Assembly (NCBI GenBank): GCA_016182495.1
Contig: JACPGK010000026.1
Location: 1-60,520, forward strand
Direction of reading: 5' to 3'
Length of the DNA: 60,520 bases
Source: Candidatus Kerfeldbacteria bacterium
GTDB taxonomy: Bacteria; Patescibacteriota; Patescibacteriia; UBA9570
In this document: positions 17,655 through 25,817 of the stretch, one piece after another
Layout: the number at the start of each line of letters is the position of its first letter
How positions within the stretch are numbered: position 1 is the stretch's first letter
Translations under genes and position numbers: made by a program
Notes under the pieces: model-generated
What the model was told of the DNA's origin: nothing
Databases searched by the model: none
What the model saw: the letters and a program-made list of their open reading frames with translations, nothing else

Positions 17655-17810
17655 ATGAAAAACTACTCTCACAAAACCAATACTAAACGGATTCGTTATC
17701 GCACACCTAGTCGCCGCTTAGCCCTGCCACAATTCCAACGCCCGCTAACATATAAAGCAGGCGGAGGGCGGCCGGTTGGTGTACCAGCTCGCCCTGCCGC
17801 CTTACGTTGA
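17655..17810 (+). CDS. Small basic protein of unknown function
   Basis: A 51-codon ORF beginning MKNYSHKTNTKRIRYR, very rich in Arg, Lys and Pro. A TATACT -10 candidate lies about 25 bases upstream. No family recognised. Composition shifts to GC-rich in the second half, which may mean this end is not the original one. Confidence 0.35.
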   Translation: MKNYSHKTNTKRIRYRTPSRRLALPQFQRPLTYKAGGGRPVGVPARPAALR

Positions 17811-17816
17811 CGTGTC

Positions 17817-17972
17817 CTACTTCCGAGGCTCCTTCTTCAGGAAGCACCCCGGACCCCACTCCGCCACTTTAGTAGGCGGATTAGTAGACGGATGGGGAGA
17901 GCTGGTCTCTCCCCAGAGCCAGCGAATGCGCCTCTGCTGCTCGATCTTGGTCTGCTCGGTTTCGGTCGTCAT
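17817..17972 (-). CDS. Small ORF with a perfect Shine-Dalgarno
   Basis: A 51-aa ORF starting MTTETEQTKIEQQRRIRW and ending FLKKEPRK. CAGGAGGTAA lies just before the ATG at ideal spacing, unlike most genes here. The ORF is GC-rich compared with its surroundings and convergent with the preceding small ORF. No family recognised. Possibly transferred. Confidence 0.5.
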   Translation of the reverse strand: MTTETEQTKIEQQRRIRWLWGETSSPHPSTNPPTKVAEWGPGCFLKKEPRK

Positions 17973-18060
17973 CGTCTTACCTCCTGGTCAAGCGGTGGTT
18001 GATCCGCCAGACCAAGGAAAATAATGTCATGTATGTTCTTTGCTCTAGCGGATTATAATA

Positions 18061-18094
18061 AAAAAATCGCCCTCGATTGAGGGCAAGTTTTTTT
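18061..18094. terminator. Bidirectional rho-independent terminator
   Basis: GCCCTC (18069-18074), loop GATT, GAGGGC (18079-18084), flanked by a run of A on the left and seven T on the right. It can terminate in both directions, serving the TrpR-like gene on the minus strand. Confidence 0.85.
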
Positions 18095-18208
18095 GTTAAT
18101 GCAATTCAAAACTACCGCAATCGAGTATGGCGAATGGTGATAGTTGTAGTGGTACTATATTGCACAGTCAAAAACATGGTGATAGATTAACGCACCTATC
18201 TATAATAG

Positions 18209-18496
18209 TCAAGGGTGCGTGCGTTTTAAAACTGCCCGATAACCGCCAGTACCATGTTTTAACCATTGTGCTACCCGAGTAATAGTAGCAGTGCTCGACC
18301 CGGTGAGTTTACTAATCTCGCGATACGACTTGCCTTGGTTAATCAGTTGGGCTACCTGCCAGCGTTCGGCCATAGCAGTAAGCTCACGTAAGGTACATAA
18401 ATCTCGCAAAAAATCACGACACTCTGATTTGTTCTTAAGCTTTAAAATGGCTACAAATAAAGCTTCAAACTGTTTTCCATCTAATTCATTCATCAT
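18209..18496 (-). CDS. TrpR-like/YerC family regulator
   Basis: A 95-aa helical protein matching the TrpR-like YerC/YecD family in length and sequence. Its helix-turn-helix is YREISKLTGSSTATITRVAQWLKHG (residues 58-82). No tryptophan genes are nearby, so the regulated genes are unknown. Monocistronic, ended by the terminator at 18061-18094. Confidence 0.88.
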   Translation of the reverse strand: MMNELDGKQFEALFVAILKLKNKSECRDFLRDLCTLRELTAMAERWQVAQLINQGKSYREISKLTGSSTATITRVAQWLKHGTGGYRAVLKRTHP

Positions 18497-18619
18497 ATTA
18501 TTTAGATACTACAGTAGGGGTGGATTGATCTGGTGTCAAGTTAAGATATGTGTTTGATAATTGTAGATTGATTAGCTGTATGATACAGTACGCAGTATAT
18601 GAAAGGGGGTGAAAGGATC

Positions 18620-19018
18620 GTGAATCCAAAACAATTTTTAATGATTGGTGGCGTAGTATTAATACTAGTCGGTATTCTCGGCTTCGTTGGCGTAATTGGT
18701 CCAACCCAAGAAAACAGCCTGTTCGGAGAAACTTGGTGGTTTGATAATTATGAAAACTGGGCGCATACCATTTTAGGCATAGTGGCTTTAGTAGCTTCAT
18801 TCGCTTTAAAAAACGCCATGGCTCAAAAATGGTTGGTGATAGTAGTGGGAGTAGTCGGTTTACTCTTTGGTGTAGTGAACCTATTCCTCGACGCTGCTGC
18901 GCCAAATCTCGGTGGCGCTAACTTAGAAAACCCAACTGATACCGTGTTACATTTAGCCGTAGGAGCTTGGGCCTTAGCCGCTGCCATGATGAAACCAAAA
19001 GCAAAAATGCCTGCATAA
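18620..19018 (+). CDS. Four-helix integral membrane protein (DUF4383-like)
   Basis: A GTG start at 18620 is preferred over the ATG at 18599 because GAAAGGA lies at the right distance before it and the earlier codons read through that site. The 132-aa product has four hydrophobic segments: FLMIGGVVLILVGILGFVGVIG, HTILGIVALVASFAL, WLVIVVGVVGLLFGVVNL and VLHLAVGAWALAAAMM. Family match is weak. Function unknown. Confidence 0.65.
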   Translation: MNPKQFLMIGGVVLILVGILGFVGVIGPTQENSLFGETWWFDNYENWAHTILGIVALVASFALKNAMAQKWLVIVVGVVGLLFGVVNLFLDAAAPNLGGANLENPTDTVLHLAVGAWALAAAMMKPKAKMPA

Positions 19019-19034
19019 AAATAGCTTATTATTT

Positions 19035-19946
19035 CTATTGCTGCGTCAAGTATCGTTCAACATCCATGGCCGCCCGACAACCCGCCGCCGCCGCGGTGAC
19101 TGCCTGACGATAGTGTTCATCCTCAACATCTCCAGCAAAAAATACTCCTGGTACATTAGTATGTGAGGTGCCGTGGGATTTGATATAACCGTTTGGTAAT
19201 AAATCAATCTGATCGTGAAATAATTCCGAATTAGGAATGTGTCCGATAGCTAAAAAAACGGCCGCGGTGGGGGTGGTGATATCTTGCTTGGTTTTGAGAT
19301 TATGCAAGGTGACTGATTCAAGGTGTTGCTGTCCATTGAATTGACTGATCGTACTATCCCACTGTACGGTAATTTTTGGATTATTCAGGGTGCGATCAAT
19401 CATAATTTTACTCGCCCGAAAACTATCGCGCCGATGAACAATAGTCACAGAGTTGACAAACCGAGTTAAAAAGTTAGCTTCTTCCATAGCGGTATCTCCG
19501 CCCCCAATCACCGCGACATCTTTACCTTTAAAGAAAAATCCATCGCAGGTAGCGCAGGTTGATACGCCTTTACCCAATAAACGATCTTCACCTGGCGCAC
19601 CAGTTTGGCGAGCACGGGCTCCGGTTGCAATAATAATGGTTTTGCCCTGATATACTTGTTCACCAACATAAACAGTAAATGGTTGATCCTTAAAATTAAC
19701 CCGGCTGACGGTTTTTTGTTCAATGTCAGCTCCAAAACGTTTAGCCTGTTGCTCCATCTTCTGCATTAATTCGTTGCCATCAATACCATTTTCGTATCCT
19801 GGCCAATTTTCAATCACAGTAGTGGTAGTCAGTTGCCCACCAGGTTGATCGCCCTTCAATACCAAAGTGTTCAGATTAGCTCGGGCAGCATAAATAGCGG
19901 CGGTGTAACCGGCAGGGCCAGAACCAATAATAATAGTATCGTACAC
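19035..19946 (-). CDS. trxB: Thioredoxin reductase
   Basis: A 303-aa FAD/NADPH enzyme of normal length. FAD site GSGPAG (residues 8-13), redox-active C131-A-T-C134, NADPH site GGGDTA and HRRDSFRAS, and C-terminal FAD motif GVFFAGDVED. It reduces thioredoxin with NADPH. It directly follows the DsbA-like gene, with eight bases between them, so the pair forms a redox operon. Confidence 0.95.
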   Translation of the reverse strand: MYDTIIIGSGPAGYTAAIYAARANLNTLVLKGDQPGGQLTTTTVIENWPGYENGIDGNELMQKMEQQAKRFGADIEQKTVSRVNFKDQPFTVYVGEQVYQGKTIIIATGARARQTGAPGEDRLLGKGVSTCATCDGFFFKGKDVAVIGGGDTAMEEANFLTRFVNSVTIVHRRDSFRASKIMIDRTLNNPKITVQWDSTISQFNGQQHLESVTLHNLKTKQDITTPTAAVFLAIGHIPNSELFHDQIDLLPNGYIKSHGTSHTNVPGVFFAGDVEDEHYRQAVTAAAAGCRAAMDVERYLTQQ

Positions 19947-19954
19947 GACTGTAT

Positions 19955-20827
19955 CTACTTAATGTATTGATCCAGTACTAATTTTAATTGATCAATCGGC
20001 ACAGCGCCGGAGATGGTATCTACCACCTGACCATCCTTATCAATCAACACGGAAAACGGCGTACCTTGACCGCCCAGTTGTTGCGCTTCGGCTGCTTCGG
20101 TGTTCACTTTATCGAGATATTTTTCAGATTCAACACAATCATCAAATTGGCTACGATTTAAGCCAAGTTCATCAGCCATGGTAAATAATTCTGCGTCCTC
20201 GAGTCCATCGTTAGAAGTGGTACGCTCAAAAATAGTATCAATATAATCATTAAATTTATTCTGTTCAGCGGCACATTCAACGGCTAAGGCTTCGCGTTCT
20301 GCTTTTTGATGGAGGGATTTTAGAGGAAAGTACTTATAGGCCCAGCGTAATTTACCATCATATTGTTCCATCACTTGCAACATGGTGTTGTGATGTCGTT
20401 TACAAAACGGACATTCAGTATCAGAGTATTCCACTACCGTATAATCACCCGAACCACGCACATTTGTTAAACTAGCTGGATCAACCTTACCGGATGGTTT
20501 AGGTTGGTTGGCATTGGCTACAGCCGCTGTGTTGGTATTGCTATTTTTGACAGCACTACTGACAGTTGTAGTGGCACCGTCAGCTGTAGTAATCTGTACT
20601 CCCTTGTACATCAACACTAACAAAACAATAAAACCAATGGCAAAAATAGTACCGCCAGTCACAATCACACCGGCCCAAAAGGCCAACGGTGGTGGTAATT
20701 TATTAATCATACTGCAAGCTCCACAGCTGCATTGACCGGCTTCACAAGAACAGCCAGCACAAAATTTTTTACTATGCTCACTAGGGTGATGCTCTTTTTT
20801 ATCGTGTTCGTCCATCATGATAGCCAT
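19955..20827 (-). CDS. Membrane-anchored DsbA-like oxidoreductase
   Basis: A 290-aa protein: a His/Cys-rich N-terminus with six Cys (C23, 26, 28, 33, 35, 38), a membrane segment (about 47-74), an Asn/Thr-rich linker, and a thioredoxin-fold domain with catalytic CPFC (139-142) and a cis-Pro in GTPFSVL. It probably makes or isomerises disulfides in exported proteins. The Cys cluster before the anchor is unusual. ATGs at codons 4 and 5 are alternative starts. Confidence 0.85.
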   Translation of the reverse strand: MAIMMDEHDKKEHHPSEHSKKFCAGCSCEAGQCSCGACSMINKLPPPLAFWAGVIVTGGTIFAIGFIVLLVLMYKGVQITTADGATTTVSSAVKNSNTNTAAVANANQPKPSGKVDPASLTNVRGSGDYTVVEYSDTECPFCKRHHNTMLQVMEQYDGKLRWAYKYFPLKSLHQKAEREALAVECAAEQNKFNDYIDTIFERTTSNDGLEDAELFTMADELGLNRSQFDDCVESEKYLDKVNTEAAEAQQLGGQGTPFSVLIDKDGQVVDTISGAVPIDQLKLVLDQYIK

Positions 20828-20883
20828 AAATTAGTAATAATAATTTTAACTACTATCTAGTGTAGTAGAATTCTAAAAAGACG

Positions 20884-22392
20884 TCAACCTAGGCTATGAC
20901 GCAAGCGGCCAGCGCGTAATATTGCTTTGGTCACTGGGCGTTTTTTACGCAACAAATAATAAATATCCGAGGTGGCATTGCGATGTAAATAGTGATCGTT
21001 GGTTTTTGGTCCGAGAGTAATACCAAAATATTGTTCCAAAAATTCAATGTCGGTTTTGATCGCTTTCCAGCCTCGCTGTCGTTTGGCCAAAGCTGATAAA
21101 TTTTCTTTATTCAAGTAATGACCAGCTCGCGTAATATCATATTCTAAATTACGATACACCGCGTGCAATAATTCACCTTGGCCTTTATCCAAGGCCCGTA
21201 GAGTGCGGCCGGTACCAATTAATTCTGGTGGCACTCCTAATGAATACATGGCCGCCGTAAAAGTAATAGCTCGAGGAAAATTTTTTCTACCAATAGTGCG
21301 CCCATACCCTAATAAACCAATATGTAAGCGCCGTTCGCGACGGCGTGGCATGTGAGCAGCCACCGCAAACATATCGCGAGCCACGCTGGTTACAGCCTGA
21401 CGATAGTGTTGTTCGGCTCGGTGCGCAATACTGTGTAAAATTTGATTGTCTCGGGCTGAAAAAATTTGAGGTTGACTATGTGGTAAATTCTTTTGTAATG
21501 TGCGGATAGCTTGCTTGACTTGCGCTAATGGATAATCATACCGAAAAGCTGATTGAATTGTAACAGTGCGCACTCCACCATACTGACGCATAAATTCTGT
21601 AATACTATCGGGGGCACAGCCACCCCGAAACGGCAACGAACCAACCCCAGTAATAGGGTAACTGGGAATACCGGTGGTATCGCTCCATTGGGCTAAAGCC
21701 GATAAGGCCACTTTGTTGCCAACTACTGCTGGGATAATACCAGCCACCAAAGCTGGGTCGCTGCGGGCCAAAAATGGACGAATTAACCGAATGGATCGAC
21801 GGTACTGTTTTTGATGCAAGACTTGATACCGTTCAAGTAATTTACGAATAGTAAACATTTGATCAACTTCTTCAACCAACGGGATAATCTCAAGGTAATC
21901 GAAACCAGCGGTAGCATCATGAAACAATTGGTGTTTAACGCGAGCCAGTTTGGTAAACACTGTTTGAATATGCAGTAACTGTTGGGCCGATGTAGTCATG
22001 GGTAAAATCACTTCAAACAGTGGTTGAGGTGCTAACTGTAAATCCTTAGCCATGTCGGCTGCCGTTAATATTGCCATCATGGCTCGTACCAAGGAGTAGC
22101 CCTTTTCTTGCCAAATATTAGGTATGCGAAAGGTTAAAAATCGTTCCTGACCCAAAGGATGCTTTTTAAAATAATGAAAGTATTCAGAAAAAAACCGTTC
22201 CACCACGGCTTCATCAACGTATTTACCTTCCCAATCCCACATAAATTCATCCACCTGTAGTTGAGCAAAAGCCGCATACGCTTCGGTCACCTCTTCTTGA
22301 GCCGATACAAAACCATCACCATCTTGCTCCCAAAATGGAGCAGCAGCGTTATCAGGATGTTGCGTAGCCATCACCCGTGGAATAGTGCGCAT
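20884..22392 (-). CDS. ppcA: Phosphoenolpyruvate carboxylase, archaeal type
   Basis: A 502-aa protein opening MRTIPRVMATQHPDNA, the hallmark start of the archaeal-type enzyme, which is about half the length of the bacterial PEPC. GVGSLPFRGG and GLLGYGRTIGRKNFPRAI are conserved active-site regions. It carboxylates PEP to oxaloacetate. No other TCA genes are in the window. Confidence 0.93.
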   Translation of the reverse strand: MRTIPRVMATQHPDNAAAPFWEQDGDGFVSAQEEVTEAYAAFAQLQVDEFMWDWEGKYVDEAVVERFFSEYFHYFKKHPLGQERFLTFRIPNIWQEKGYSLVRAMMAILTAADMAKDLQLAPQPLFEVILPMTTSAQQLLHIQTVFTKLARVKHQLFHDATAGFDYLEIIPLVEEVDQMFTIRKLLERYQVLHQKQYRRSIRLIRPFLARSDPALVAGIIPAVVGNKVALSALAQWSDTTGIPSYPITGVGSLPFRGGCAPDSITEFMRQYGGVRTVTIQSAFRYDYPLAQVKQAIRTLQKNLPHSQPQIFSARDNQILHSIAHRAEQHYRQAVTSVARDMFAVAAHMPRRRERRLHIGLLGYGRTIGRKNFPRAITFTAAMYSLGVPPELIGTGRTLRALDKGQGELLHAVYRNLEYDITRAGHYLNKENLSALAKRQRGWKAIKTDIEFLEQYFGITLGPKTNDHYLHRNATSDIYYLLRKKRPVTKAILRAGRLRHSLG

Positions 22393-22507
22393 AACGTTAG
22401 CTACTATAACTCCTTGCGCCTATTTTGTCAGCTTTTATTATAAATTTTTTGCATACATTACGTGTTCAATCATTAAGCATGGTTAAACCTAATAGTGTAT
22501 AAGTGCA

Positions 22508-22535
22508 TTGACAAAAGGTGGTTTTCTGATACCAT
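22508..22535 (+). promoter_or_regulatory. Leaderless promoter of the 3D-domain gene
   Basis: TTGACA (22508-22513), 16-base spacer, TACCAT (22530-22535), then 10 bases to the ATG at 22546. Confidence 0.65.
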
Positions 22536-22545
22536 CTTGCAGCTT

Positions 22546-23007
22546 ATGATCAAACCCAGCCTACTAGGAGGATTCGCCATTACAGCCAGCTTTATGATTG
22601 GTGTATTGTTTTGGCCATTGTCTGAACCCAGTTTTAATCAACACCGGCCTCCTAGTGCTACGCCTGTGGCTGTACAACCATTAAAAACGTTGCCAGCCTT
22701 AGTTATAAAAAGTCCGCGCCGACAATTTCAAGCTGTATTGTATGCCTATTCTAGTACTGTAGCGCAAACTGACGCTTCTCCTACCATTACTGCTTCTGGC
22801 ACAACTGTCGGCCATCAAACCGTGGCCACTAATTGTTTACCGTTTGGCACTCGTCTAAAAATTCCCAGCCTGTTTGGTGATCGTGTCTTTGTAGTTGAAG
22901 ATCGCATGGCTCCGCGGCATGGTTGCCACAGTATCGATGTTTGGCAGCCATCAACAGCTGACGCTCTACGTTTTGGTAAACGACTAGCGGTTGTACAAGT
23001 CTATTAA
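22546..23007 (+). CDS. Exported 3D-domain (murein hydrolase-like) protein
   Basis: 153 aa from the ATG at 22546; earlier codons overlap the promoter. An N-terminal signal anchor (LLGGFAITASFMIGVLFWP) is followed by a Pro-rich spacer and a C-terminal 3D domain: TASGTTVGHQTVA, LPFGTRLKIP, VEDRMAPRHGCHSIDVW. The three Asp of the domain (in VVEDRM and SIDVW) resemble MltA/YuiC-like lytic transglycosylases. Likely acts on the cell wall. Confidence 0.75.
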   Translation: MIKPSLLGGFAITASFMIGVLFWPLSEPSFNQHRPPSATPVAVQPLKTLPALVIKSPRRQFQAVLYAYSSTVAQTDASPTITASGTTVGHQTVATNCLPFGTRLKIPSLFGDRVFVVEDRMAPRHGCHSIDVWQPSTADALRFGKRLAVVQVY

Positions 23008-23034
23008 TTGACAGTTGCTAGGCGACTGTATAAT
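23008..23034 (+). promoter_or_regulatory. Promoter of tRNA-Cys
   Basis: TTGACA (23008-23013) and TATAAT (23029-23034), both perfect hexamers, with a short 15-base spacer. Confidence 0.65.
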
Positions 23035-23060
23035 ACTACCATGTACCCTCTGGGGAATTA

Positions 23061-23134
23061 GGCCTGGTAGCCAAGTGGTCTAAGGCGGGAGTCTGCAAAA
23101 CTCTTATTCGTGGGTTCAAATCCCACCCAGGCCT
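23061..23134 (+). tRNA. tRNA-Cys (GCA)
   Basis: Acceptor GGCCTGG/CCAGGCC, anticodon loop CTGCAAA (anticodon GCA), T stem GTGGG/CCCAC, discriminator T. Confidence 0.94.
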
Positions 23135-23151
23135 CATTTTTAGGATACTTC

Positions 23152-23315
23152 TTATAAACTAAAGACGGTGACTAGTGTAATTAGGCTAGCACTGATGAGT
23201 GTGGCAGTAACCATTGGCCCAGGATAAGGCTGTTTGGCAGCTCGACTGTCCCAATGATCAATTCAGCCACATCGCCGGCTCCCAGTAAATGGATCCATAT
23301 TGTAAGATTGGACAT
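23152..23315 (-). pseudogene. Frameshifted small membrane protein gene
   Basis: The first frame reads MSNLTIWIHLLGAGDVAELI and continues to a stop at 23181. The -1-shifted frame reads DHWDSRAAKQPYPGP then MVTATLISASLITLVTVFSL and stops at 23152, a convincing C-terminal membrane helix. A four-base ATTG slip in ATTGATTG would join them into a 55-aa protein. TTGTCA and TATCAT upstream form a possible divergent promoter. Confidence 0.45.
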
Positions 23316-23357
23316 ACAACTATTATGATAGTGTATTTGATGATAAATTGACAAATA

Positions 23358-23386
23358 TTGACACTCCTAAAGTGCTTGGGTATAGT
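23358..23386 (+). promoter_or_regulatory. Strong promoter of tRNA-Gly (GCC)
   Basis: TTGACA (23358-23363), 17-base spacer, TATAGT (23381-23386). The mature tRNA begins 11 bases later. Confidence 0.8.
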
Positions 23387-23396
23387 GCCTGATACT

Positions 23397-23469
23397 GCGA
23401 GAGTAGCTCAGTTGGTAGAGCGTCTCCTTGCCATGGAGAAGGTCGCGGGTTCGAGCCCCGTTTCTCGCT
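23397..23469 (+). tRNA. tRNA-Gly (GCC)
   Basis: Acceptor GCGAGAG/TTCTCGC with one G-T pair, anticodon loop TTGCCAT (anticodon GCC), T stem GCGGG/CCCGT, discriminator T. Confidence 0.94.
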
Positions 23470-23482
23470 CACAATTTATTCT

Positions 23483-23743
23483 ATGACTACACCATTACAA
23501 CCAGCGATTGATTATATCCAAGCCTGCCGTACCCAAGGATTTAACAACCAGCAAATCAACCAAGGTTTGGCTGCCTCCGGTTGGAAAGAATCTGATATTC
23601 AAGCGGCCTTCCAGGCTATGGTTCCGGTTCAGTCGACCAATCATGCCCGCCGCTGGTTATGGATGGGGTTAGTTTTAGTTGGTGTTATTGTGCTTGGCGC
23701 TATTGGTGGGGCAGCATTTTTTGTGCTGATGGATCAAGCCTAA
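23483..23743 (+). CDS. Small single-pass membrane protein with UBA-like helix pair
   Basis: An 86-aa protein. Residues 8-45 (AIDYIQACRTQGFNNQQINQGLAASGWKESDIQAAF) have the short three-helix pattern seen in many small CPR proteins, followed by one membrane helix (LWMGLVLVGVIVLGAIGGAAFFVL). It directly follows tRNA-Gly and may share its transcript. Function unknown. Confidence 0.65.
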   Translation: MTTPLQPAIDYIQACRTQGFNNQQINQGLAASGWKESDIQAAFQAMVPVQSTNHARRWLWMGLVLVGVIVLGAIGGAAFFVLMDQA

Positions 23744-23746
23744 CAC

Positions 23747-23775
23747 TTTACAGAAACAAACAACTTCTTTATCAT
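23747..23775 (+). promoter_or_regulatory. Promoter of tRNA-Leu
   Basis: TTTACA (23747-23752), 17-base spacer, TATCAT (23770-23775). Confidence 0.6.
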
Positions 23776-23795
23776 AGGAACACTGTTTTTATTAG

Positions 23796-23882
23796 GCCGG
23801 TGTGGTGAAATTGGTATACACAACAGACTTAAAATCTGTCGGGCGCAAGCCCTTGTGGGTTCGAGTCCCTCCACCGGCACCA
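23796..23882 (+). tRNA. tRNA-Leu (UAA), CCA encoded
   Basis: Class II tRNA with a variable arm (CGGGCGCAAGCCCTTG region). Acceptor GCCGGTG/CACCGGC, anticodon loop CTTAAAA (anticodon TAA), T loop TTCGAGT. Unlike the other tRNAs here, CCA (23880-23882) is present in the DNA. Confidence 0.95.
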
Positions 23883-23967
23883 CGTAGGAAATTGCAAGTT
23901 GGAGATTATGCTACAGCGCCGATTGGTATCTGGCTACATTCAGCAGTATGGATTCAGCAGATAGCTG

Positions 23968-23996
23968 TTGACGAAACATATATTTAAATGTACATT
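23968..23996 (+). promoter_or_regulatory. Leaderless promoter of the Phd/PIN pair
   Basis: TTGACG (23968-23973), 17-base spacer, TACATT (23991-23996), seven bases before the ATG at 24004. The -10 lies inside the palindrome, so a bound repressor would block it. Confidence 0.65.
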
Positions 23997-24006
23997 TAAA
24001 TATATG
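23977..24006. promoter_or_regulatory. 30-bp perfect palindromic operator over the start codon
   Basis: A perfect 30-bp palindrome centred at 23991/23992 with core AAATGTACATTT. Its right end is the ATG of the antitoxin gene. The TGTACA core is that of Phd/YefM-type operators. Confidence 0.75.
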
Positions 24007-24270
24007 AATTATATTACAACTACAAACTTGAGAACTCAATCCTCCCAACTAGTAGCCTATTTAAAGAAAGGTACTGCTATTTCTTTAATTCATCGATCAA
24101 AAATAATCGGGGTCATTCAACCAATACAAGATGATTTGACCAAACCATTTAATGATGAAAAATTTGACCGTCTAGTAAAAAGATTTAATCTCCCCAACAC
24201 TACTTCCACTCAACGACAACAGCGTTACGAATCTCATTTATTAAAAAAATATGGCCAGGATATTTCTTGA
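24004..24270 (+). CDS. Phd-like antitoxin
   Basis: 88 aa from the ATG at 24004; the longer frame begins inside the promoter. TTNLRTQSSQLVAYLKKGTAISLIHRSKIIGVIQP has the Phd/YefM fold pattern; the rest is a charged helical tail. It overlaps the PIN toxin gene by 20 bases. Confidence 0.75.
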   Translation: MNYITTTNLRTQSSQLVAYLKKGTAISLIHRSKIIGVIQPIQDDLTKPFNDEKFDRLVKRFNLPNTTSTQRQQRYESHLLKKYGQDIS

Positions 24271-24619
24271 TGCCAATATTTTCATTGACTTGGTAGAACA
24301 AAGAGGGGTTATCACTAGTAAGGATTTAAAAGGTCACGATCTTTTTATTTCACCGTTATCTGTCCATATTTTAATGTATGTCACAAAAAAGAAAATTCCC
24401 TACTCTAAACTTGCTGAACTTCTACAACTTTTTTTAATAATACCATTTGAGCAAGCTATTATTCATAAAGCACTGCGGGGACCAATGGATGATTTCGAAG
24501 ATAATATACAACTGCATAGTGCTGCGATGGCTGATTGTAATTTATTCCTAACGCATGATAAAAAACTACTCCAGCTAAGTTTCTTTGGAAAAACTCAACT
24601 AACTTCAGCCATACCTTAA
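24251..24619 (+). CDS. PIN-domain toxin (VapC-like)
   Basis: A 122-aa protein. FLDANIFIDL gives the first catalytic Asp (D7), and ADCNLFLTHDKKL the C-terminal acidic cluster. The middle Glu usual in VapC is not clear. Likely a ribonuclease controlled by the overlapping antitoxin. Confidence 0.82.
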   Translation: MARIFLDANIFIDLVEQRGVITSKDLKGHDLFISPLSVHILMYVTKKKIPYSKLAELLQLFLIIPFEQAIIHKALRGPMDDFEDNIQLHSAAMADCNLFLTHDKKLLQLSFFGKTQLTSAIP

Positions 24620-24659
24620 TGTTGACCAATCCGACCTAACAACATATTGTATCCTTGAT

Positions 24660-25817
24660 CTAAAGCAAGCTACGATATAATTCTTCCCATGTCGTAACAA
24701 TCTGGCTAGCGCTATAGTGTGAGGCTGCCGCTATACAGCCAGCGCGTAACCGTTGGCACAATGGCTGATCACGCAACAATCGTACAATGGTGCTAGCTAG
24801 CAACGGCACATCACCAAATGGTACCAGGGCGCCAATGGTAGGTGTAACCCATTCCTGAAACACCGGCAAATCAACCGCTACCACTGGTAACCCTGTCGCC
24901 ATAGCTTGGAGCGCCACCAAACTTTGCGTTTCTGCTTGACTTGTAATAACGAATAACTGACTGGTATGGTAAATCTGTGCTAACTGTTCGGGAGGAAGGT
25001 AGCCCAAAAATTGCACGGTATTGCCTAACTGCAACTGCTTGGCTAAACGACGTAAAGTTTTTTCAGCTGTACCATGACCAACAATGCGTAATTGCACTTC
25101 AGGCAATGATTTTTTTATTTCGACCATGGCCCGAATCAATACATCAACTGATCGTTCTGGGGCCAATCTACCAGCATGTACAATAGTATATAAAGGCAAC
25201 GATACTGCCGGCAATTGGGATATTGGATAAAAGATAGTTTCATCAATCGGATTGGTAATAACGCGGTACTGCTGATGTGGTTGGGCTGGTTCCATAGTAT
25301 CCAATATGGCTTGAGTTGGTGCGGTTACTACCTGGCACTGGCGATAATACCAATTGACATAGCGTAAGATTTGATGATCGGTCCATGGTGTTTGAATCGG
25401 ACTATACTGCAAAAATTTTTCAATGGCAGTATGCTTAGTACCAATTAATGGTAGGCCCAGGCGCCGAGCTACCCATAAGGCTTCTAAACCAACTCCAAAA
25501 AAATGGTGACTATGAATCACCTCGGGCTGATACCGTTTCACTTGCAACCAGCGCCACGGTAATGGCATAACCATGCGCCCCTGCTGTGTACCAGTAGGAT
25601 ACGGTACCGACCACCACCGCACTACGGTAATACCGGATACTAAACTACTGTGCAGGCGTGCTGCTCGAATTCGTTGATAGTTGCGTTGGGCGTAACGTGG
25701 AGCAAAGATGGTCAGTTGATGACCACGCTGTACTAATTGTTTACCCAGGGTGAGAATAACATCGGCAATTCCACTTAACTCTGGATAAAAATTATCAGTA
25801 AAAACAGCCAGGCGCAT
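24660..25817 (-). CDS. GT4 glycosyltransferase
   Basis: A 385-aa GT-B enzyme. N-terminal FTDNFYPELSGIADVI is typical of the PimB/diglucosyl-diacylglycerol synthase-like group, with HSHHFFG; the C-terminal domain has the donor motif (VITSQAETQSLVALQAMATGLPVVAV, a variant of EGxxxxxxEAMxxGxPVV with Gln for the second Glu). Probably makes glycolipids or surface glycan. Last gene of a four-gene minus-strand run that starts with nfo. Confidence 0.87.
   Translation of the reverse strand: MRLAVFTDNFYPELSGIADVILTLGKQLVQRGHQLTIFAPRYAQRNYQRIRAARLHSSLVSGITVVRWWSVPYPTGTQQGRMVMPLPWRWLQVKRYQPEVIHSHHFFGVGLEALWVARRLGLPLIGTKHTAIEKFLQYSPIQTPWTDHQILRYVNWYYRQCQVVTAPTQAILDTMEPAQPHQQYRVITNPIDETIFYPISQLPAVSLPLYTIVHAGRLAPERSVDVLIRAMVEIKKSLPEVQLRIVGHGTAEKTLRRLAKQLQLGNTVQFLGYLPPEQLAQIYHTSQLFVITSQAETQSLVALQAMATGLPVVAVDLPVFQEWVTPTIGALVPFGDVPLLASTIVRLLRDQPLCQRLRAGCIAAASHYSASQIVTTWEELYRSLL

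Noticed and set aside
17776-18024. 82-aa plus-strand ORF
   Set aside because: It is the antisense of the small ORF that has a strong Shine-Dalgarno; its own start has no ribosome site and its sequence is low in protein-like features.
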